Of a stretch of DNA of 64,000 bases, positions 13,401 through 23,589 are shown in pieces (the stretch's first letter is position 1; each line of letters opens with the position of its first letter). The notes under the pieces were generated by a model, which worked only from the letters and a program-made list of their open reading frames with translations, had not been told where the DNA came from and did no database searches. The stretch comes from Lepus europaeus (Eukaryota; Chordata; Mammalia; Lagomorpha; Leporidae): contig NC_084834.1 of assembly GCF_033115175.1 (NCBI RefSeq), forward strand, positions 91,841,808 through 91,905,807, in the 5' to 3' direction. Made by a program: the position numbers and the translations under genes.

Positions 13401-16400
13401 GCGCTGGCACTGGGGTCTGGAGGAGTTGACATCACAGGAGCCGCTGAGGTCCCATGCTGGCTGTGGAGGTACATGTCACAGAGCAGCAGGAAGGTGCCAT
13501 GTGACTGCCCCATGGCTTTTTTTATCTTTTATTTAATGAATATAAATTTCCAAAGTACAGCTTATGGATTACAATGGCTTCCCCCCCCATAACTTCCCTC
13601 CCACCCGCAACCCTCCCCTTTCCCGCTCGCTCTCCCCTTCCATTCACATCAAGATTCATTTTCAATTCTCTTTATATACAGAAGATCAGTTTAGTATATA
13701 TTAAGTAAAGATTTCAACAGTTTGCCCTCACATAGCAACACAAAGTGAAAAATACTGTTGGAGTACTAGTTATAGCATTAAATAACAGTGTACAGCACAT
13801 TAATGACAGAGATCCTACATGATATTTTTTTAAAAATTGATTAATTTTCTATGTAATTTCCAATTTAACCCGTTTTTTTTTTCATTTTCAATTATCTTTA
13901 TATACAGAAGGTCGATTCAGTATATACTAAGTAAAGATTTCATCAGTTTGCACCCACACAGAAACACAAAGTGTAAAAATACTGTTTTAGTACTAGCTAT
14001 ATCATTACTTCACACTGGACATCCCATTAAGGACTGATCCCACATGGGACGTAAGTACACAGTGACTCCTGGTGTTGACTTAACAATTTGACACTCTTGT
14101 TTATGGCGTCAGTAATCTCCCTAGGCTCTAGTCATGAGTTGCTGAGGCTATGGAAGCCTTTAGGGTTCGCCGACTTCGATCTTATTCCGACAGGGTCATA
14201 GTCAAAGTGGAAGTTCTCTCCGCCCTTCAGAGAAAGGTACCTCCTACCTTGATGGCCCCGTTCTTTCCACTGGGATCTCACTCGCAGAGATCATTCATTT
14301 AGGTTTTGTGTTTTTTTTTTTCGTTTGTTTTTTGTTTTTTCTTTTTTTTCCCAGAGTGTCTTGGCTTTCCATGCCTAAAATACTCTCATAGGCTCTTCAG
14401 CCAGATCCGAATGCCTTAAGGGCTGATTCTGAGGCCAGAGTGCTATTTAGGACATCTGCCATTCTATGAGTCTGCTGTGTCTCCCACTTCCCATGTTGGA
14501 TCGTTCTCTCCCTTTTTGATTTTATCAGTTAGTATTAGCAGACATTAGTCTTGTTTGTGTGATCCCTTTGACTCTTAGACATATCAGTGTGATCAATTGT
14601 GAACTGAAGTTGATCACTTGGACTAGTGAGATGGCATTGGTACATGCCACCTTGATGGGATTGTATTGGAATCCCCGGCACGTTTCTAACTCCACCATTT
14701 GGGGCAAGTCCGATTGAGCATGTCCCAAATTGTACATCTCCTCCCTCTCTTATTCCCACTGTTATATTTAACAGAGATCACTTTTCAGTTAAAATTTAAA
14801 CACCTAAGAATAACTGTGTGTTAATTACAGAGTTCAACCACTAGTACTAGAACAAAAAAATACTAAAATGGATAAAGTATTACATTGTACAACAACAGTA
14901 AGCACAAGAGCTGATCAAGTTACTGTTTCTCATAGTGTCCATTTCACTTCCACAGGTTTCCCCTTTGGTGCTCGGTTAGTTGTCACAGATCAGGGAGAAC
15001 AAATGATATTTGTCTCTGGGACTGGCTTAATTCACTCAGCATGATGTTTTCCAGATTCCTCCATCTTGTTGCAAATGACCGGGTTTCATTGTTTTTGACT
15101 GCTGTATAGTATTCTATAGAGTACATGTCCCATAATTTCTTTATCCAGTCTACTGATGATGGGCATTTGGGTTGGTTCCAGGTCTTAGCTATTGTGAATT
15201 GAGCTGCAATAAACATTAATGTGTAGACGGTTTTTTTGTTTGCCAATTTAATTTCCTTTGGGTAAATTCCAAGGAGTGGGATGGCTGGGTTGTATGGTAG
15301 GGTTATATTCAGGTTTCTGAGGAATCTCCAGACTGACTTCCATAGTGGCTTAACCAGTTTGCATTCCCACCAACAGTGGGTTAGTGTCCCTTTTTCCCCA
15401 CATCCTCTCCAGCATCTATTGTTGGTAGATTTCTGAATGTGAGCCATTCTAACCGGGGTGAGGAGAAACCTCATTGTGGTTTTGATTTGCATTTCCCTGA
15501 TTGCTAGTGATCTTGAACATTTTTTCATGTGTCTGTTGGCCATTTGGATTTCCTCTTTGGTAAGATGTCTGTTGAGGTCTTTGGCCCACCTCTTAAGTGG
15601 GTTGTTTGTTTTGATGTTGTTGAGTTTCTTGATTTCTTTGTAGATTCTGGTTATCAACCCTTTATCTGTTGCGTAGTTTGCAAATGTTTTTTCCCATTCT
15701 GTCAGTTTCCTATTCACTTTCCTATTTCTTTTGCAGTACAGAAACTTCTCAATTTGATGCAATCCCAATAGTTAATTTTGGCTTTGCCTGTGCTCCTGGG
15801 GTATTTTCCAAGAAGTCTTTGCCAGTACCTATATCTTGCAGGGTTTCTCCAATGCTCTCTAATAATTTGATGGTGTCGGGTCGTAGATTTAAGCCTTTAA
15901 TCCATGTTGAGTGAATATTTTTGTAAGGTGAAAGGTAGGGATCTTGCTTCATGATTCTGCACGTGGAAATCCAGTTTTCCCAGCACCATTTATTGAATAG
16001 ACAATGCAATACCAATCAAAATACCAAAGGCATTCTTCTCAGATCTGCAAAATGATGCTGAAATTCATATGGAGACACAGGAGACCTCGAATAGCTAAAG
16101 CAATCTCGTACAACAAAAACAAAGCCAGAGGCATCACAATACCAGATTTCAGGACATACTACAGGGCAGTAGTTACCAAAACTGCATGGTACTGGTACAG
16201 AAACAGATGGCTAGACCAATGGAACAGAATAGAAACACCAGAAATCAACCCAAACATCTGCAGCCAACTCATATTTGATCAAGGATCCAAAACCAATCCC
16301 TGGCTTCTTGGATTCTTCTCAGACCTTGTAAGAAGTGAGTGTGAAGGAGAGGGGCTTCCCCCTTCCCATCATCCATTGAACTAGAGCACAGCTGCTTTAA

Positions 16401-19356
16401 TTTTGTTTTCTGTGTTGGGGCTTCCCTGAGACTTTTTTTTTTTTTTAAAGATTTTAGTTATTTATTTGAGAGGTAGAGTTACAGACAGAGAGAAAAACAG
16501 AAAGAAATGTTTTCCATCCTCTGGTTCACTCCCCAAATGGCCACAATGGCCGGAACTGAGCCTATCTGAAGCCAGGAGCCAGGAGCTTCCTCTGGGTCTC
16601 CCATGTGGGTGAAGGGGCCCAAGGACTTGGGCCATCATCTATTGATTTCCCAGGCCATAGAAGAGAGCTGGATCTGAAGTGGAGCAGATGGGACACAAAC
16701 CAGTGCCCATATTGGATGCCAATGCTGCAGGTGGAGGCTTTATCCACTTAGCCACAGTGCTGGTCCAAGCCCTTTTTTTTTGCTGTGGCCCCCTTGCCTG
16801 CCTCAGGTAGGGACCTCAGTGCTAGGTTCAGGACTTTGCATGAACTCTCTCTTGAACATTCATAGCTCCATGGGGGTAGACCCTGCCCTAAGTGCCTTCC
16901 ACTATCTGAGGTGCCTTTGAAGCTAAACATTTTAGTTATATTTCCATACCTTCCTTTGGTTTATCCTGTATCAACCAGGCTCCTTTCTTTTCAGAATAAT
17001 TTCTAAAATATTTTTATTAATACAAAGAGAAGAGATTTCATGTAGTTCATAGATAAAATTCTAAAAATATAATGCTACTCCTTTCACTTCCTTTCGTGTT
17101 TAATTTTTCAATAACATTTTTTTAAATTTACTTTATAGTCACAAGCTTAATGCTCCACTAAATAAAGGGCTCAACAACTACAAAGTAGAAAGATTGCCAT
17201 TCAACAGGAATATGGCCAAGGGCTGTACACAATAATCAGACCCCAAGATGTCCCTTTTAGTCATTAAATTGTTTCTGTACTCTTATATATTAGCTACCAC
17301 ACATCAGAGAAAACATGATATTTGTCTTTTTGGGTCTGGCTTATTTCACTAGGCATAATGGTCTCCAGTTGCATCCATTTTGTTGCCACAGACATGATTT
17401 CAGTCTTTTTAATGGCTAAGTGTGTACATATATATCCCGTTGTGTATGTATACACACACACACACACACCACATTTTCTTTATCCAGTCATTAGTTGATG
17501 GGCATCTAGGTTGATTCCACATCTTAGCTATTATGAAATGAGCCACCGTAAACATTGGGACAGGTAACTTTTTGATATGCTGATTTTATTTCCTTTGGGT
17601 ATATTCCCATGAGTAGGATGACTTGATCATTTGGTAGATCTATTTTTAGATTTCTGAGGATTCTGTCTCCCACAATAGTTGTACCAGTTTACATTCCCAC
17701 CAGAGTATTTTAGGTACATTGCTCTCCACATACTCTTCAGCATTTATGTTTTGATTTTTGTATGATAGCTATTCTAGCTGGAGTGAAGTGGTACTTTATT
17801 GTGATTTTTATTTGCATTTCCCCAATGGCTTGTGATCCTGAGCATTTTTTTTTCATGTGTCTGTTGGCCATTTGAATTTCGTCCTTTGAAAAATGCTTGT
17901 TCATGTCCTTTGCCCATTTCTTAACTGGATTGTTTATGTTGTTGTTGAATTTCTTGAGCTCCTTATACATTCTGGATATTAATCCTTTATTATATGCATA
18001 GTTTGCAAATATTTTCTCCCATTCTGTCAGTTGCTTCTTCACTTTGTTGAGTGTTTCCTTTGCAGTGCATAAGCCTCTTTGCTTGATGTAATCCCAGGTG
18101 TCTGGTTTTGCTTTTATTGTCTATGCTTCTAGGGTCTTAATCAAGAAGTCTTTGCCTGTGTCAGTGTCTTACAAAGTTTCCTCCATGTTTTCCTCTATTA
18201 ATCTATTAATTTGATGATTTGGTTCTTAGGTTTAGATCATTGATCCATTGTGAGTTGGTTTTGGTATAGAGTATAAAGTAGGGTTCTTATTTCATACTTG
18301 TGCATACAGAGATCAAATTTTCCCAGAACCATTCATTGAAGATACTGTCCTGTCTCCAAGGAGTGATTTTAGCTCATTTGTTAAAGATGAGTTGATCACA
18401 AATGTGTGGATTAACTTTTGGGTTTTCTATTCTGTTCCATTTGTCCTCATGTCTATTTTTGTGCCAATACTAGGCTGATTTGGTTATAATAGCTCTGCAG
18501 TATATCTTGAAATCTGGTATTGTAATGCCTCCAGCTTTGTTCTTATTGTTTAAGGCTGCTTCAGCTATTTGGAATAATTTTTTAGTCTTGTCCCAACTCA
18601 GGATTTGTTATTTATCCCCACTTCTAACTATGGTGGCTCTTTAGAAAGTTCTGTTAAAACTTACATCTGCAGCCTCCAATCTGCCTTGTACTGTTCTTGT
18701 CCTTTGTATATTCTTTCCACATCTAGGCCTAAACATTCGGCATTAAAGTGAGCTCTCATCAAGAGCTGTTTCAATCTGATGAAGACTGCTACTCTCATTT
18801 ATAGGCACTTCTTGTTTTTAAAGATTTATTTATTTGAAAGTCAGTTATAAAGAGAAGGGAAGAGGCAAAGAAAGAGATCTTCTATCCACTGATTCACTCT
18901 CCAAATGGCTTCAACTGCCAGGGATGGGCCAGGCTGAAGCCAGGAGCTAGGATCTTCATCTGGGTCTCTCACGTCAGTACAGGAGCCCAAGTACTTGGGC
19001 CATCCTTTTGGTATTTTTCCTAGGCACATTAGTAGGTAGCTGGATTGAAAGCAGAGTAGCCGGGGACATGAATCTGTGCCTTTATGGGATTGTCGGTATT
19101 GCAGGCGGTGGCTTGACCTGCTGTGCCACGATGCTGGCCCTGCATTGTTTGTTTTAAGTTGGGGTATAGGCTTCACTTAGCCCTGTAAGAGTGGCATGAA
19201 CCTTGTCTTCTCTGCCTTATCATCAGGGGCCCAAATCCTAGCAGAGTGCTGCAGCAGTTGTTGGTGCTTCAACCAGAACAGCAGCTAAATATATACAAAG
19301 CCCTCAAGACTCATCTCATTGAGAAAGGACTCCTGCAGCCCACCCTGAAGGTATAA
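1355..19356 (+). CDS. CDS1: CDS1 (CDP-diacylglycerol synthase 1), last seven coding exons, spliced
   Basis: CDS1 is an integral ER-membrane cytidylyltransferase that converts phosphatidic acid and CTP to CDP-diacylglycerol and pyrophosphate, the precursor of phosphatidylinositol (known family function). Seven exons with AG/GT borders join without a frame break into about 248 residues that I recognise as the C-terminal half of the 461-residue mammalian protein (about residues 214-461). The product contains several hydrophobic stretches and the family signature S-x-x-K-R followed by K-D, then [11 protein letters not shown], formed across the 8526/10564 junction. The 5' exons, promoter and start codon lie outside the window. 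I chose CDS1 rather than its paralogue CDS2 because of the neighbouring WDFY3 gene and the QTYSLPPF-like and [11 protein letters not shown] segments. No frameshift or premature stop is seen, so the gene looks intact. Exon numbers 7-13 are recalled from the human gene and not computed. Confidence 0.96.
2023..2326 (-). repeat. C-SINE (rabbit tRNA-derived SINE)
   Basis: In reverse orientation it shows the SINE head (GGGGCCAGCGTTGTGG-like) at the right end and the A/T-rich AAATAAATAAATTT-like tail at the left. The internal landmarks are the AGCTCCCTGCTAATG-like and CCTGGAAGAAACTCC-like blocks. Confidence 0.9.
2335..2666 (-). repeat. C-SINE, adjacent tandem insertion
   Basis: A second reverse-oriented C-SINE directly abuts the previous one. 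It ends CCACAATACCAGGCCCC and begins with a T-run. Confidence 0.88.
3329..3416 (+). CDS. CDS1: CDS1 coding exon (probably exon 8)
   Basis: The acceptor is TTCCAG and the donor GTAATG. The first base completes the Trp codon. The exon then encodes 29 residues beginning [19 protein letters not shown] and ending FGRTPLIK. The N-D-x-x-A-Y-x-x-G pattern within a hydrophobic helix is typical of the core of CDP-diacylglycerol synthases. Confidence 0.96.
4102..4170 (+). CDS. CDS1: CDS1 coding exon (probably exon 9)
   Basis: This 69-bp phase 0 exon runs from acceptor TTTGCAG to donor GTGAGT and encodes 23 residues. It contains the very conserved motif [13 protein letters not shown] followed by a hydrophobic [17 protein letters not shown] is shared by CDP-diacylglycerol synthases and is thought to contribute to substrate binding at the membrane surface. 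Confidence 0.97.
4312..4436 (+). repeat. MER5A-like (hAT-Charlie) fragment
   Basis: The blocks CACATCAGAATCACCTGGA and TGATTCTAGCAGG-like sequence are characteristic of MER5-type nonautonomous hAT elements. Confidence 0.6.
5448..5525 (-). repeat. truncated C-SINE head
   Basis: Only the first 78 bp or so of a reverse-oriented C-SINE are present, from GGACTTGAACTGGCAC to CACAACACAGGCCCT. Confidence 0.8.
5542..5888 (-). repeat. C-SINE with perfect 12-bp target-site duplication
   Basis: A full reverse-oriented C-SINE. AGCTCCCACTTT at 5530-5541 is repeated at 5889-5900, a perfect target-site duplication that fixes its borders. Confidence 0.93.
6425..6577 (+). CDS. CDS1: CDS1 coding exon (probably exon 10)
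   Basis: This 153-bp exon (51 codons, phase 0 at both ends) lies between acceptor ATGCAG and donor GTAAGA. It encodes [20 protein letters not shown] and ends [12 protein letters not shown]. Human CDS1 as I recall it differs at few positions here. The segment lies between transmembrane helices and is likely a loop. Confidence 0.97.
6578..8406 (+). other. CDS1 intron
   Basis: The intron runs from donor GTAAGA to acceptor CTCTGTAG. It contains one old antisense C-SINE near 7268-7582 and otherwise unremarkable AT-rich DNA. I see no other exon in it. Confidence 0.75.
7268..7582 (-). repeat. old C-SINE
   Basis: A diverged reverse-oriented copy with the CCCAAATGCCCACAACAGCCAGG block. An internal repeat of the TTGGGGTGTCCCATAT motif near 7380-7425 suggests a small local duplication. 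Confidence 0.75.
8407..8526 (+). CDS. CDS1: CDS1 coding exon (probably exon 11), first half of the catalytic signature
   Basis: This 120-bp, phase 0 exon has acceptor CTGTAG and donor GTATGT. It encodes [18 protein letters not shown], then [20 protein letters not shown]. The S-G-F-K-R-x(4)-K part at the end is the first half of the family signature. The second residue is Thr where I recall Arg in human, a difference I cannot verify. Confidence 0.97.
9190..9345 (+). repeat. diverged mammalian interspersed repeat, family unnamed
   Basis: The blocks GGGAAGGCCTCCCCGACAGAG, GGCATTTGAGTGGAGATCTGAGACC and GCAAAGGCCTGTGG form a pattern common in mammalian introns. A related copy sits near 27730-27960. 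I do not assign a family. Confidence 0.4.
9496..9746 (-). repeat. C-SINE, partly deleted
   Basis: A reverse-oriented C-SINE lacking part of the middle, with tail AGATTTATTTTTATTTTATTTG at the left and head AGTGCTAGCCCT at the right. Confidence 0.85.
10564..10667 (+). CDS. CDS1: CDS1 coding exon (probably exon 12), second half of the catalytic signature
   Basis: The acceptor is TTCTAAAG and the donor GTACTT. The exon encodes [20 protein letters not shown], then [14 protein letters not shown], and ends with two bases of an Arg codon. Within the signature, the Asp residues of K-D and D-R-F-D are the ones expected to coordinate the metal and CTP. All are intact. Confidence 0.98.
11070..11270 (+). 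repeat. old repeat with TA/TG/CA dinucleotide tracts
   Basis: A region of TATATATATATGTGTGTGTATG followed by (CA)n, flanked by AATAAACAAAGCAAGGCCCCTACCC-type sequence that resembles an old mammalian repeat. The family is not assigned. Confidence 0.4.
11640..12640 (-). repeat. L1 ORF2 fragment, antisense to CDS1
   Basis: On the + strand the text resembles the antisense of the L1 ORF2 endonuclease and reverse transcriptase regions (GAATCAACTTCTGGCTTTG, AACACCAGCCTATTG, AAATCTCACTCTTAAGG). It has no long open frame. A MITE at 11852-11983 interrupts it. Confidence 0.6.
11852..11983. mobile_element. MITE-like element with terminal inverted repeats, copy 1
   Basis: It begins AGGGTACTTCAAA and ends TTTTTGGAAGTCCCTT, imperfect terminal inverted repeats of about 15 bp. 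The AT-rich core contains TTTATTTTGG and GATTTTGAAATCC. Related copies lie near 26571-27135 and 41107-41312. Confidence 0.55.
14983..15768 (-). pseudogene. L1 ORF2 C-terminal fragment (retrotransposon, not a host gene)
   Basis: An open frame of 261 codons encoding the end of LINE-1 ORF2p: [20 protein letters not shown], the zinc-knuckle-like [20 protein letters not shown], the [13 protein letters not shown] block and the C-terminal YYTAVKNNE block. It lacks the endonuclease and most of the reverse transcriptase and is frameshifted from the upstream part, so it is not functional. Confidence 0.9.
16004..16340 (+). repeat. inverted 5' segment of the rabbit L1
   Basis: The sense strand of L1 ORF2 lies on + here, opposite to the rest of the element. 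It encodes [38 protein letters not shown] and [12 protein letters not shown]. The junction with the 3' segment is at about 16003/16004. Confidence 0.85.
16433..16767 (-). repeat. C-SINE
   Basis: A full-length reverse-oriented copy, with T-run and AAAGATTTTAGTTATTTATTTG at the left and CACAGTGCTGGTCCA at the right. Confidence 0.92.
17105..18660 (-). repeat. older L1 fragment, antisense to CDS1
   Basis: The - strand encodes a decayed ORF2 C-terminal segment at 17737-18042 ([38 protein letters not shown]) that parallels the young L1 at 13513-16340. A (CA)n tract is at 17453-17469. Confidence 0.8.
18819..19141 (-). repeat. C-SINE close to the last CDS1 exon
   Basis: A full reverse-oriented copy ending CACGATGCTGGCCCTG, only about 85 bp before the final CDS1 acceptor. 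Confidence 0.9.
19227..19356 (+). CDS. CDS1: CDS1 final coding exon with stop codon
   Basis: The acceptor is TTATCATCAG. The first base completes Arg, and the exon then encodes [20 protein letters not shown], continuing [22 protein letters not shown] and TAA at 19354-19356. This is the cytosolic C-terminal tail of CDS1. It matches the human C-terminus as I recall it with a few conservative changes. Confidence 0.97.
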
Positions 19357-21146
19357 CTGGATCCGCAGAGGGAAGGCCTGACAAGATGGAACTCTCCAGA
19401 GAAGCACAGGCAGATGGAATTTTGTTAATTGTACAGAAAAAAAAGCAGTTGAAAATGCAATAGATTTGAAGTTTTACAGACACGAATGTTTCTTCTCTGA
19501 AATTACTGTGAATATTTAACAAACACGTACTTGATCTAAGTTATGAAATAAGTAGCCAATTGCCAGCAAAATATCCTGTACCTTTTCTAAAGTGTATTTT
19601 CTGATGTTAACTTCCTCCCCCTACTCGCTAGGTTTCATCATTTAAAAGCCTTGTATTTTTAAAAAGTCAAACACTATAAAATGAGAAAATTGAGGATGTC
19701 TCAAGATTGCAGCTGGCAGTGGGACCTTTTGCACTAATATTTACTTTTACACTTGGAGCTGCTCTCAATTTTAACAAGCTCTTTTATGTAAGGCACAACA
19801 GGAAGTCTGTTCTCCTGCATTTCCTCCTCTTGCAACCCGAAGTATTTTCTGAAGGGCTGTGTTGGACACCCCAGCACCACCACCGCCACCGCTGATTGTC
19901 CACTTTTGAAAGAGGTAATCATTTGCCAGGGGAAAACATTGTGCTCTTAGGTTGGTTCAGAACTCAGGAGAGGAAGGCTAATTTTCTGTCATTACTGGTT
20001 TCTTGGAAAGAGCAGGTATCAACTCTACTTCTGATAAACTTGTGTGGAAAAATATAACCTCGCAAAGACTTTTCAAGAGAAACAAAGGAGAACTCTGCTA
20101 TAAAAAACCAGAAAGTATGGACCCTTTACAGATGATCTGAACTGAAGACCGTAGCTCTGGAGGCAGCATCAGCCTGTGGCATTGACTATCTCGTGGTCAA
20201 GTCCTTGGCTTTTCCTTGTTTCGTTTTTTCTTTTCCTAAGTTCTGTATCCATGAGCACACAGTGAGATCATGTGGGTAGTGAGTAGGGGCAGTGGCTGAA
20301 GCAGCCCAGGGGATGCCTGACGGAGGGAGTGAGACCTGTCCCCAGAGGAGGCCCTGTCCACTCATGTCCTGTGCCTGCAGCCTGGTTCCCAGGGGCAGCC
20401 CCCTGGAAGCTCAGCTGGGAAGGAGGAGGATCTGCCTGGACACCTGTCCCAGAGCAGCTCCCTGGTCATAGCTAATCCTTGTCCCTTTGCTCTTCCACAT
20501 CATGTTATAAAATTCGAAGACAGGAGCTGATTATTTTTTCTTCCAAGAATGAAAATCAAACAGAAGTGATTCCCACCAAGAACAAAAGCCCACAAGTGCC
20601 AAACCTTTCTTTTGGTGGACTGGGCACCGTAAGCAGGAGCACATTTCTAATTAGTGGACATCCATGAGCTATTTAATGTTGCCGTGCATTCTCTGCAGCC
20701 ACATTTGATGATACTAGATGGTGGGCACTAAGCATTCAAAGCTTGTCCAGTGCTCCTGGCTAAGTAGCCAGAGGGGAGAAACATATTTTAAAGAACATTT
20801 TGCTAATGAAAAGAGGAAATATTTTTGTTTAAATCAGAAACAGATTCTGGTTATACATTTCCATCCTATACCTATACCTAAAATAGAAGACTGTAGATGT
20901 AGTTACACTCAGTACCAAGAGTCTCAGTCCTTGTCTGGCCTGCGTTCAGTTGATTCGTCACCACTGATGTGTTCCATTAGTGTCATTTCACATGACTTCA
21001 TAAAACTCTAGACCCCCCATTAGAAATGCAGGAGAGAATGAGCACTTTTAAAACCTACAAGTTAATGTTTAGCACTTCGTGTTATTTGCCCGATTAGCAG
21101 CTCCAAATGTTGATCACAAAAGAATTTAGGATATCAGAGTTTAAAA

Positions 21147-21152
21147 AATAAA
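21147..21152 (+). promoter_or_regulatory. candidate polyadenylation signal, CDS1 (proximal)
   Basis: AATAAA in an A-rich setting, about 1.8 kb after the stop codon. The downstream region is only weakly GU-rich. Confidence 0.3.
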
Positions 21153-21758
21153 ATGAAAGTTCTCTGATAGCAGCTTGTATTTAAAACTCAATAGTTTGCA
21201 CAAGGAAAAACACAAAACTCCCTCTGTATTTTTATTTAAATTATTTGGTGAGGCATTGCACTACAGAATTGTAAGAAAGCACTGCTGATTATATGTATTA
21301 TAAAATCATTATTGCTATAAGGAAAACATGAAGTTAGAAGTATTTGGGGTCACAGTTAAAGCTTTTTTCTCAAATATACTTTTAAGAGTTGGGTGTACAT
21401 TCTATATGTAAAAAGTAAATTCTTAATTTTAACAGAGTTCTAAAGATTGACCTTTTTAGCATACTTTTATAGCATGTATATTGAAATAGAATATATTTTA
21501 ACAAAAGATTGCCATAAAACCCTGAATTTGATCATTTTTATATTTGCACTGTGAAGAGGGCTTAACTTCCAGTGTGGCTGTGTGGTGATAGCAAAATGAA
21601 AGTCTAGGAGCCGCTTTCACAGGAACGGCTAATTGTTCACAACTCTCTGTGCCAGGAGGTCCTCTAATGGTACTTATGCTTGGCTTTTTAACCTGTGGGA
21701 TGCAGATGTTCCTCAGTGCTTCACCCCTGGGGTGGTGCATTTGCATTTATTATCTGAG

Positions 21759-21764
21759 AATAAA
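21759..21764 (+). promoter_or_regulatory. candidate polyadenylation signal, CDS1 (best supported)
   Basis: AATAAA followed about 25 bases later by the U/GU-rich stretch ATGTGTTTTTCATTC, the usual layout of a functional site. Cleavage would fall near 21780. Confidence 0.5.
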
Positions 21765-21954
21765 AAATATTCCACCCACCCATGTGTTTTTCATTCATAG
21801 TATCTCTTCACTTGCACTTTGGTTTGAGCATTGATAGTGTCACCTTGTTCACTGAACGGCAGAAACCATGTATACATCTGTAGTGGATGTGGACGATAGC
21901 TTATACTACGTGTCATTCAGTTCTCAAAATCTTTTATTAAAACTGAGATAGGAA

Positions 21955-21960
21955 AATAAA
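21955..21960 (+). promoter_or_regulatory. candidate polyadenylation signal, CDS1 (distal)
   Basis: AATAAA followed by a GU-rich stretch (GACTTTGTGGTG) about 20 bases downstream. It is an alternative distal end for the CDS1 transcript. Confidence 0.4.
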
Positions 21961-23589
21961 ACAAACAAATCGTATTTGACTTTGTGGTGCCATTTTCTCA
22001 CTGGAAAGGAAACATTCAGTCGTTCAACCAGTGTCAGAAAACAGTGACAAATATACTGAAGGCCTGTGGCATGTGTTCCGTCACCACGTACCAGCCAACT
22101 GAAGAGAGCTACTCAGGAAGGAAGGAGTTCTTTTTGGCTCATGGTTTTGGAGGTTCACAGTCTAAGACTGGGGGGACCCATGGGGTTTGCAGGCGCATGG
22201 CAGTGACAGAGCGTGTGCGTGAGAAGATCACATAGTGAGCCCGGAAGCAAGCCCTCGCGGACCCTTCCTCAGGTCTGGAGATGAATTCCTCTGACGATGG
22301 ACTGACCATCTGTGTTTGTGGAGGTCAAAGTTACTGAACTTCTGTGGTATTGACACAGCTTGAAATGACACATTATTTTTGTGAGTCTCTGAGATATGTC
22401 TGGGCCTCACTAGAACTTGAGGTTCACTGGACCTTGGCCATTGCATTCTCTGCGGGGCCTGCTGACTGCACTGCAGGCGCTGCTGCCTTTGAGCAGGTGG
22501 ATGGATGGGTAAGGAGCCTGAAGACTCAAGCGTATGGTCCCACTTGTCTCCTGGGTTTTCCCACCCCGGGGTTTTCATTGTATATAGTTTTTAAGTAGGC
22601 TTCATTTTTCCTAGCTAAGAGGGTTATGAATTTGCAGTGTCCATCCTAGAGCAGTAAGTCATCCTAGTTCTATCTGTTCCTCCCATCTACATTGAGGGGG
22701 GTGGAGAGTCAGGTTGGTGGGGCTGAGCAGAATGGTAACCCCACCTGAGCCATGACAACTTTAGAAGATGGTAGCATAAATGTTCCTGGAATGGAGGGCA
22801 GCCCACCCATTCACTCCTGCAAACCTGAAATGCCCACCATACATCCAACATCAAGACAAACATCAGAGTCATACCCTGTATGTATCCTGTCATAGAGACC
22901 GACCGACAGACAGACAGGTACACACTATACAAGGTGGGGATTGACCAGGTGATGACAAGCAAGTATAGACCAGGAACAGAGGACGTGGGAGACCCCATCT
23001 CCCCTTTCCTGAGGACCTCCTTGCCTGAGGCTAGTCCACAGCCAGATCTCTTTAAGTTAATTCACTCATCTAAGAGGGATGGTATCTGAGGGGTCTGTAT
23101 GGAATAGATGCAAGCAAAAAGCAAATCTAGGCAATTTAAACAGAGTCAAAAGGGCCTGTTGGTCTTCCTGTACCAAAGTGGAGAACTTACCTCCTTAAGG
23201 CATCGGGTAAGCATCAGGAGTCCTGTAAAAGCTGATGATGGAACGGTTTCTGATGACGCCACAGTGAGGTTTCAAAAGAGGCTGAAAGACTCCCTAATGG
23301 GGCACGTGCTGCTGAATGAAGCAAGATCCTTGTTGCCCAGAGAGCGCGCGAGCCGTCAAGACTTCACCCCTTCAGATCCCACTGCCCTCTCTAGGGAGAG
23401 GGGGAAGCCTCCAGGTGCTCTGTGTCACCTTACCACATGACAGGGCTTTCCGCCCTCACAGCTCCTGTCCACGTGTGTCCAGCTTGACTGTGATGGAGCC
23501 AGCTGCTTTTCTGTTTGAGGACTTGTGATTGCGCACTTCAGGGCTTCACCTGGTCCAGGTAAGGGGGATGTACTCGAATCATCAGAAAT

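Larger units (their letters stand above)
13513..16340 (-). mobile_element. rabbit LINE-1, 5' truncated and 5' inverted
   Basis: From left to right on the + strand are the complement of the A-tail and 3' UTR (13513 to about 14980), then antisense ORF2 (14983-16003), then a segment whose ORF2 sense lies on the + strand (16004 to about 16340). The - strand part encodes the reverse-transcriptase C-terminus, including the [18 protein letters not shown] motif, with a 261-codon open frame at 14983-15768. One frameshift lies near 15750-15768 before [11 protein letters not shown]. The + strand part encodes [13 protein letters not shown] and [18 protein letters not shown], which belong immediately upstream in ORF2. 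This is the structure expected from twin priming. The long open frame implies a fairly young element; it is a dead copy. Confidence 0.88.
10668..19226 (+). other. CDS1 last intron, about 8.6 kb, rich in LINE-1
   Basis: The intron starts GTACTT and ends CATCAG. Most of its length is repeats: an antisense L1 fragment with a MITE inside it (about 11640-12640), a young 5'-inverted L1 (about 13513-16340), a C-SINE (16433-16767), an older L1 (about 17105-18660) and another C-SINE (18819-19141). An old repeat with dinucleotide tracts lies at 11070-11270. I see no exon in 12660-13500. Confidence 0.8.
19357..21980 (+). other. CDS1: CDS1 3' UTR (distal end uncertain)
   Basis: The sequence after the CDS1 stop is free of C-SINEs and recognisable L1 for about 2.6 kb, unlike everything around it, and is AT-rich. 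That fits a long 3' UTR. Three AATAAA hexamers (21147, 21759, 21955) are candidate ends. The exact end cannot be set without transcript data. Confidence 0.65.

Noticed and set aside
14983..15768. 261-codon open frame as a host gene
   Set aside because: It is the C-terminal part of LINE-1 ORF2, with the L1 3' UTR and tail attached.
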